Positions 12,791 to 16,041 of a stretch of 16,041 nucleotides of DNA are shown here, piece by piece. The notes under the pieces were generated by a model. The model saw nothing but the letters and a program-made list of their open reading frames with translations. It made no database searches and was not told where the DNA came from. The stretch spans positions 1 through 16,041 of the forward strand of contig JBIKLI010000064.1 of assembly GCA_044359885.1 (NCBI GenBank), written 5' to 3'. The position numbers and the translations under genes were made by a program. Numbering within the stretch: position 1 is the first letter of the stretch; each line of letters starts with the position of its first letter. The stretch comes from CAIOSQ01 sp044359885 (GTDB taxonomy: Bacteria > Pseudomonadota > Alphaproteobacteria > CACIAM-22H2).

Positions 12791-14386
12791 ATGACCATTT
12801 CCCTGCGCCGCGCGATGATCGCCGGCGCCGCCCTGCTGGCGCTTGCCGCCGCCGCCCCGGCGGCCGAGGCAAGATCCTTCCGCTGGGCCAACGACGGCGA
12901 CGCCAATTCGATGGATCCCTATGCGCGCAACGAGATATTCCTGCTCTCGTTCGTGCAGAACATCTACGATCCGCTGATCCGCCGCGACGCAAATCTGCGG
13001 CTCGAACCGGCGCTGGCCACGGAATGGACGCAGACCGCGCCGACCGTATGGCGGTTCAAGCTGCGCGCGAATGTCAGGTTCCACGACGGCTCGCCCTTCA
13101 CGGCCGACGACGTGGTCTTCTCCTTCGAGCGCGCCACCGGCGGCGGTTCGAACATCAAGTCCTACTTCGCCTCCGTGAAGGCGGCGCGCAAGATCGACGA
13201 TCTGACCTTCGAGATGGAGACCCACGCGCCGAACCCGATCCTGCCGGAGGAGATCACCGGCTGGGGCATCATGTCGAAGGCGTGGGCGGAGAAGAACGGC
13301 GCGCAGATCGCCGCCGACCTGACGAAGCGGGAAGAGAATTTCGCCACCCGCAACGCCAACGGCACCGGCCCCTTCATGCTCGCGAGCCGCGAGGCCGACG
13401 TGAAGACCGTGCTGGTCCCGAACCCGAACTGGTGGGACAAGGCGGAGCACAACCTGACCGAAGTCACCTTCTTCCGCATCGCCAACGACGCCACGCGGGT
13501 CGCCGCACTGCTCTCGGGCGAGGTCGATTTCGTCTACACGGTCCCGCCGCAGGACATGGCGCGCATCGCCGGCACCCAGGGCCTGAAGCTGGCTCAGGGC
13601 CCCGAACTGCGCACGATCTATCTTGGCTTCGACCAGGACCGCGCCGAGTTGCAGGAATCGTCGGTCAAGGGCAAGAATCCGTTCAAGGATCGTCGCGTCC
13701 GGCAGGCCTTCTACCACGCCATCGACATGGAGGCGATCCGCACCCGCGTCATGCGCGGTCAGGCGAACGTTTCGGCCCTGATGATGGGCCCCGGCGTCAA
13801 CGGCTTTTCCGAGGCCCAGAACCGGCGCCTGCCCTTCGACGTCGAGGCCGGCCGCCGACTGCTCGCCGAGGCGGGTTATCCGAACGGCTTCGAGGTCGGG
13901 ATGGATTGCCCGAACGACCGCTACATCAACGACGAGCAGATCTGCCTCGCCGTGACCGCGATGCTGGCCCGGATCGGGATCAAGGTGAACCTGAACGCCC
14001 AGACCCGCGCCAAGTTCTTCGAGAAGGTGAACACGCCGCGCTTCGACACGTCGTTCTACCTGCTGGGCTGGACGCCGGCGACCTACGACGCGCACAACGT
14101 GTACCTGAACCTGGTCCATTGCCGCGACCTGCAGCGTGGCCGTGGAATGTTCAACAACGGCGGCTACTGCAACCCGGAGATCGACAAGCTGACCGACGCG
14201 ATGGCGATCGAGACCGATCAGGCGAAACGCGCCCAGATCATCGCCCAGGCCAATCAGCTGCTGAAGGACGATGTCGGCTACATCCCGCTTCATCAGCAGA
14301 CGGTGGTCTGGGCGATGAAGCAGAACATCGAGGTCAAGCAGTACGCGGACAATTTCTTCCCGCTGAGGCTGGTCAACGTCAGGTGA
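12791..14386 (+). CDS. ABC transporter substrate-binding protein, family 5 (peptide/nickel/opine type)
   Basis: This is a 531-residue periplasmic receptor of the DppA/OppA/NikA class. It has a Sec leader MTISLRRAMIAGAALLALAAAA.. with likely cleavage after AEA (about residue 27). Family hallmarks are SFRWANDGDANSMDPYARNE at the mature N-terminus, QNIYDPLIRRD and LATEWTQTAPTVWRFKLRANVRFHDGSPFTADDVVFSFER. Later come the central KDRRVRQAFYHAIDMEAIRTRVMRG block and the C-terminal PLHQQTVVWAMKQN. The length is normal and the frame intact. Ligands of this class include peptides, opines, nickel complexes and oligosaccharides, and the sequence does not choose among them. No DppBCDF-type permease or ATPase genes flank it. 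An intrinsic terminator follows, so it is a stand-alone transcription unit. Confidence 0.94.
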   Translation: MTISLRRAMIAGAALLALAAAAPAAEARSFRWANDGDANSMDPYARNEIFLLSFVQNIYDPLIRRDANLRLEPALATEWTQTAPTVWRFKLRANVRFHDGSPFTADDVVFSFERATGGGSNIKSYFASVKAARKIDDLTFEMETHAPNPILPEEITGWGIMSKAWAEKNGAQIAADLTKREENFATRNANGTGPFMLASREADVKTVLVPNPNWWDKAEHNLTEVTFFRIANDATRVAALLSGEVDFVYTVPPQDMARIAGTQGLKLAQGPELRTIYLGFDQDRAELQESSVKGKNPFKDRRVRQAFYHAIDMEAIRTRVMRGQANVSALMMGPGVNGFSEAQNRRLPFDVEAGRRLLAEAGYPNGFEVGMDCPNDRYINDEQICLAVTAMLARIGIKVNLNAQTRAKFFEKVNTPRFDTSFYLLGWTPATYDAHNVYLNLVHCRDLQRGRGMFNNGGYCNPEIDKLTDAMAIETDQAKRAQIIAQANQLLKDDVGYIPLHQQTVVWAMKQNIEVKQYADNFFPLRLVNVR

Positions 14387-14419
14387 CGGACGCCGCTCCC
14401 CGCGGGACGGCATCGGGAG

Positions 14420-14455
14420 ACGGCGCCGGGAGCGATCCCGGCGCCGTTTCCTTTT
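14420..14455 (+). terminator. Rho-independent terminator after the family 5 binding-protein gene
   Basis: Arms ACGGCGCCGGGA (14420-14431) and TCCCGGCGCCGT (14436-14447) form a perfect 12-bp stem closed by a GCGA (GNRA-type) tetraloop. TTCCTTTT follows at 14448-14455. This is the only hairpin in the window with a clear T-tract, and it lies 34 bases after the stop codon. Confidence 0.92.
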
Positions 14456-14458
14456 GCG

Positions 14459-14496
14459 CATCCTCGCCCTGGCGCCGCGCCCCGGAAACGAGGATG
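14459..14496. repeat. 8-bp inverted repeat upstream of the second TRAP binding-protein gene
   Basis: CATCCTCG (14459-14466) and CGAGGATG (14489-14496) are perfect reverse complements separated by 22 bases. They lie between the terminator and the ribosome binding site of the next gene. This could be a two-half-site operator or a leader stem. No clear promoter hexamers were found beside it. Confidence 0.4.
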
Positions 14497-14537
14497 ATCC
14501 CGGCCATCGAGTCCAACCCAAATCCCCGGAGGGAGAC

Positions 14538-15524
14538 ATGAAACGCCGCCACTTCATCGGTGCCGCCGCCGCGACGGGCGTCGCCATCCACAGCAGCGCC
14601 CGTGCGCAGAGCACGACCAGCCTGCGAATCGCCCATGTGCTGTCGCCGTCCGAGCCCGCGCACGAGGCCTGCCTGCGCTTCGCCGAGCGCGTCAACGCGC
14701 GCAGCCAGGGCCGTGTCCGGATGGAGGTCTTCCCGCAGGGCCAGCTGGGCGGCAACAAGGAGATGCACGAGCTGATGAAGCAGGGCGCCAACGTGGTGAT
14801 CCTGACCGATCCCAGCGGCATCGGCGACTTCGTGCCGGATTTCGGCGTCCTCAATGGGCCCTATCTGCTCAAGGAGCCCGGCGAGTTCCGCAAGATCATC
14901 GCCAGCCAGTGGTATGCAGATCTCAACGCCAAGGGCCAGCGCGAGCAATCCATGCGCGTGCTGACGCTGAACGGCTTCTTCGGCGCACGCCATGCGCTCG
15001 CCAACAAGCCGCTGCGTTCGCCCGAGGATTTCCGCGGCGTCGCGTTCCGCGTTCCGCCGACCCTGATGTGGCTCGAGACCTTCAAGGCGCTGGGGACCCG
15101 TCCGGTGACGATCCCCTGGCCGGAAATCTACAGCGCGATGCAGCAGGGCGTGGCCGATGCCGTCGAGGCGCCGCTGGCCTCGCTCTGGGGCATGAAGCTG
15201 CACGAGACGCGCAAGGTGATCTCGCTGACCAGCCACTTCCTGGCCTGGGTCGGCTGGGTCGTCAACGAGCGCGTCTGGCAGCGTATCCCCGCGGACATGC
15301 GCACGATCATCCAGGAGGAGTCGATCGCGGCCGGCGACTTCATGACCGAGCGGACGCTCGCCGTGCAGGCAGAGCTGATCGGCCGGTTCAGGGACGCCGG
15401 ACTGACCATCGTCAGCGACCTCAACATGGATGCGCTGCAGAAGGCCACCGAAAGCGTCTACTCGGCCATCCCCAACTGGACGCCGGGGCTGCACGCCACG
15501 GTCAAGAGGATCCTCGCCGGCTGA
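14538..15524 (+). CDS. dctP: Second TRAP transporter solute-binding protein (DctP family), no adjacent permease seen
   Basis: This is a 328-residue periplasmic TRAP receptor, distinct in sequence from the one at 2690-3739. The leader MKRRHFIGAAAATG has a twin-arginine motif (R3-R4 followed by HFIG) and likely cleavage after ARAQ (about residue 24). The ligand-binding arginine is at R171 in FRGVAFRVP. The downstream signature reads PWPEIYSAMQQGVADAVEAPL. The mature start SLRIAHVLSPSEPAHEA and EVFPQGQLGGNKEM are also typical. The ATG follows CGGAGGGAGAC. It lies after a terminator, so it begins a new unit. Downstream comes a luciferase-like monooxygenase rather than dctQ/dctM. Partner permeases may lie beyond the window, or the protein may share the DctQM encoded at 825-2629. 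The symbol is family-level only. Confidence 0.94.
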   Translation: MKRRHFIGAAAATGVAIHSSARAQSTTSLRIAHVLSPSEPAHEACLRFAERVNARSQGRVRMEVFPQGQLGGNKEMHELMKQGANVVILTDPSGIGDFVPDFGVLNGPYLLKEPGEFRKIIASQWYADLNAKGQREQSMRVLTLNGFFGARHALANKPLRSPEDFRGVAFRVPPTLMWLETFKALGTRPVTIPWPEIYSAMQQGVADAVEAPLASLWGMKLHETRKVISLTSHFLAWVGWVVNERVWQRIPADMRTIIQEESIAAGDFMTERTLAVQAELIGRFRDAGLTIVSDLNMDALQKATESVYSAIPNWTPGLHATVKRILAG

Positions 15525-15540
15525 TTCCGGCAGACCGGGC

Positions 15541-15580
15541 CGCCGGCTGTACCGCGCCACGAGGCGCGGGGCAGCCGGCG
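15541..15580 (+). other. Long two-part stem-loop after the second TRAP binding-protein gene
   Basis: Outer arms CGCCGGCTG (15541-15549) and CAGCCGGCG (15572-15580) form 9 bp. After a 2x2 internal loop, CCGCGCC (15552-15558) and GGCGCGG (15563-15569) add 7 bp around an ACGA loop. No T-run follows. Its position, 16 bases after the stop and before the next gene, mirrors the hairpins at 2651-2682 and 8871-8899, suggesting mRNA protection or attenuation. Confidence 0.75.
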
Positions 15581-15614
15581 CGCCGCGTGGCGAGCTCGCC
15601 GGGGAGGGTCGGCC

Positions 15615-16041
15615 ATGAGGCTCGGCATGTTCATGATGCCGTACCACGATCCGCGGCGCGACCTGCACCAGGCGCTGCACGAGGACGTGGAGATCGCGGT
15701 CCATGCCGATCGCGCCGGCTTCGAGGAGCTGTGGGTCGGCGAACACTACTCGGCGCCGAGCGAGCCGATCACCTCGCCCTTCATCTTCCTCGCCAACCTG
15801 ATCGCACGCACCGAACGCATCCGTCTGTGCACGGGCGTCGTCAACCTGCCGCAGCAGCATCCCGCGATCGTCGCCGCGCACGCCTCGCTGCTCGACCACC
15901 TCAGCCGCGGTCGGTTCACGCTCGGCATCAGTTCGGGCGGTCTGCCGAGCGATTTCGAACTCTTCAAGCGCATGGACGGCGCCGAACGCCATTCGATGAT
16001 GATCGAGGCGGCGGAGATGATCCTCAGGATCTGGCAGCAGG
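15615..16041 (+). CDS. Luciferase-like flavin-dependent monooxygenase (LLM class), 5' part only
   Basis: The first 142 codons are present before the window ends. The start ATG follows GGGGAGGG about seven bases upstream. The N-terminus MRLGMFMMPYHDPRRD is followed by ADRAGFEELWVGEHYSAP (E43-H-Y45), LIARTERIRLCTGVVNLPQQHP, and SRGRFTLGISSG (97-108). These are the early strands and flavin-side motifs of the bacterial luciferase-like TIM barrel. These enzymes use reduced FMN or F420; this text most resembles FMN-type alkanal, limonene or nitrilotriacetate-style oxygenases, but the substrate is undetermined. Its place after a TRAP receptor suggests oxidative attack on the imported compound, which is inference. 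The full protein should be about 350-450 residues, so it is partial only because of the window edge. Confidence 0.9.
   Translation, partial: MRLGMFMMPYHDPRRDLHQALHEDVEIAVHADRAGFEELWVGEHYSAPSEPITSPFIFLANLIARTERIRLCTGVVNLPQQHPAIVAAHASLLDHLSRGRFTLGISSGGLPSDFELFKRMDGAERHSMMIEAAEMILRIWQQ

Noticed and set aside
12653..14854. A 733-codon minus-strand open frame opposite the family 5 binding protein
   Set aside because: It spans the binding-protein gene, a clear plus-strand terminator and the next gene, and its composition is typical antisense shadow (Arg/Val/His/Leu-rich, no family motif).
1..16041. Search for CRISPR arrays, insertion sequences, tRNA or rRNA genes, and att-like direct repeats
   Set aside because: No regularly spaced repeats, transposase or integrase reading frames, terminal inverted repeats, or cloverleaf-like segments were seen in the gaps, all of which are under 250 bases.

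Overview
The window is very GC-rich, with G/C-ending codons, dense operons and many long antisense open frames. It carries TRAP solute-binding proteins with Tat-type leaders and purine-rich ribosome binding sites. This best fits a heterotrophic alphaproteobacterium (Rhodospirillales, Acetobacterales or Hyphomicrobiales-like). That placement is an inference from composition and gene content, because no rRNA or marker gene is present.

Layout. (1) Positions 7-3739, minus strand: a complete TRAP transporter operon in the order dctP, hairpin, dctQ (TTG start), dctM (ATGA overlap), then an unrecognised 273-aa protein built from two copies of one module (GTGA overlap). (2) Positions 3740-3885: a divergent control region where one TTGACAA core can serve as the -35 element in both directions. 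(3) Positions 3886-7606, plus strand: three consecutive thiamine-pyrophosphate (TPP) enzymes, namely the E1 alpha and E1 beta of a 2-oxoacid/acetoin-type dehydrogenase and a stand-alone acetolactate-synthase-like enzyme. No E2 or E3 is present. (4) Positions 7779-11918, plus strand: a ribose/fructose-type ABC importer made of a binding protein, a hairpin, one 751-aa polypeptide holding two fused permease domains, and a single-domain ATPase. (5) Positions 11922-12542, minus strand: a glutathione S-transferase-like protein, convergent with the ATPase gene. (6) Positions 12791-14386, plus strand: a family 5 (peptide/nickel/opine type) solute-binding protein without permeases, closed by a textbook intrinsic terminator. 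(7) Positions 14538 to the end, plus strand: a second TRAP solute-binding protein, a long hairpin, then the first 142 codons of a luciferase-like flavin monooxygenase cut by the window edge.

How it may work together: the window encodes four different uptake receptors (two TRAP, one sugar ABC, one peptide-type ABC) and a small set of carbon-carbon bond enzymes. The simplest reading is a scavenging and catabolic island. TRAP would import a carboxylate and the divergent TPP enzymes could act on the derived 2-oxoacid; the ABC system would import a sugar-like ligand. These substrate links are inference. The most distinctive items are the fused double permease paired with a half-size ATPase, the duplicated unknown protein in the TRAP operon, and strong GC hairpins placed directly after three of the four binding-protein genes.

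No tRNA, rRNA, CRISPR array, insertion sequence or phage gene was seen. No gap between genes exceeds 300 bases; the longest is 248 bases (12543-12790).
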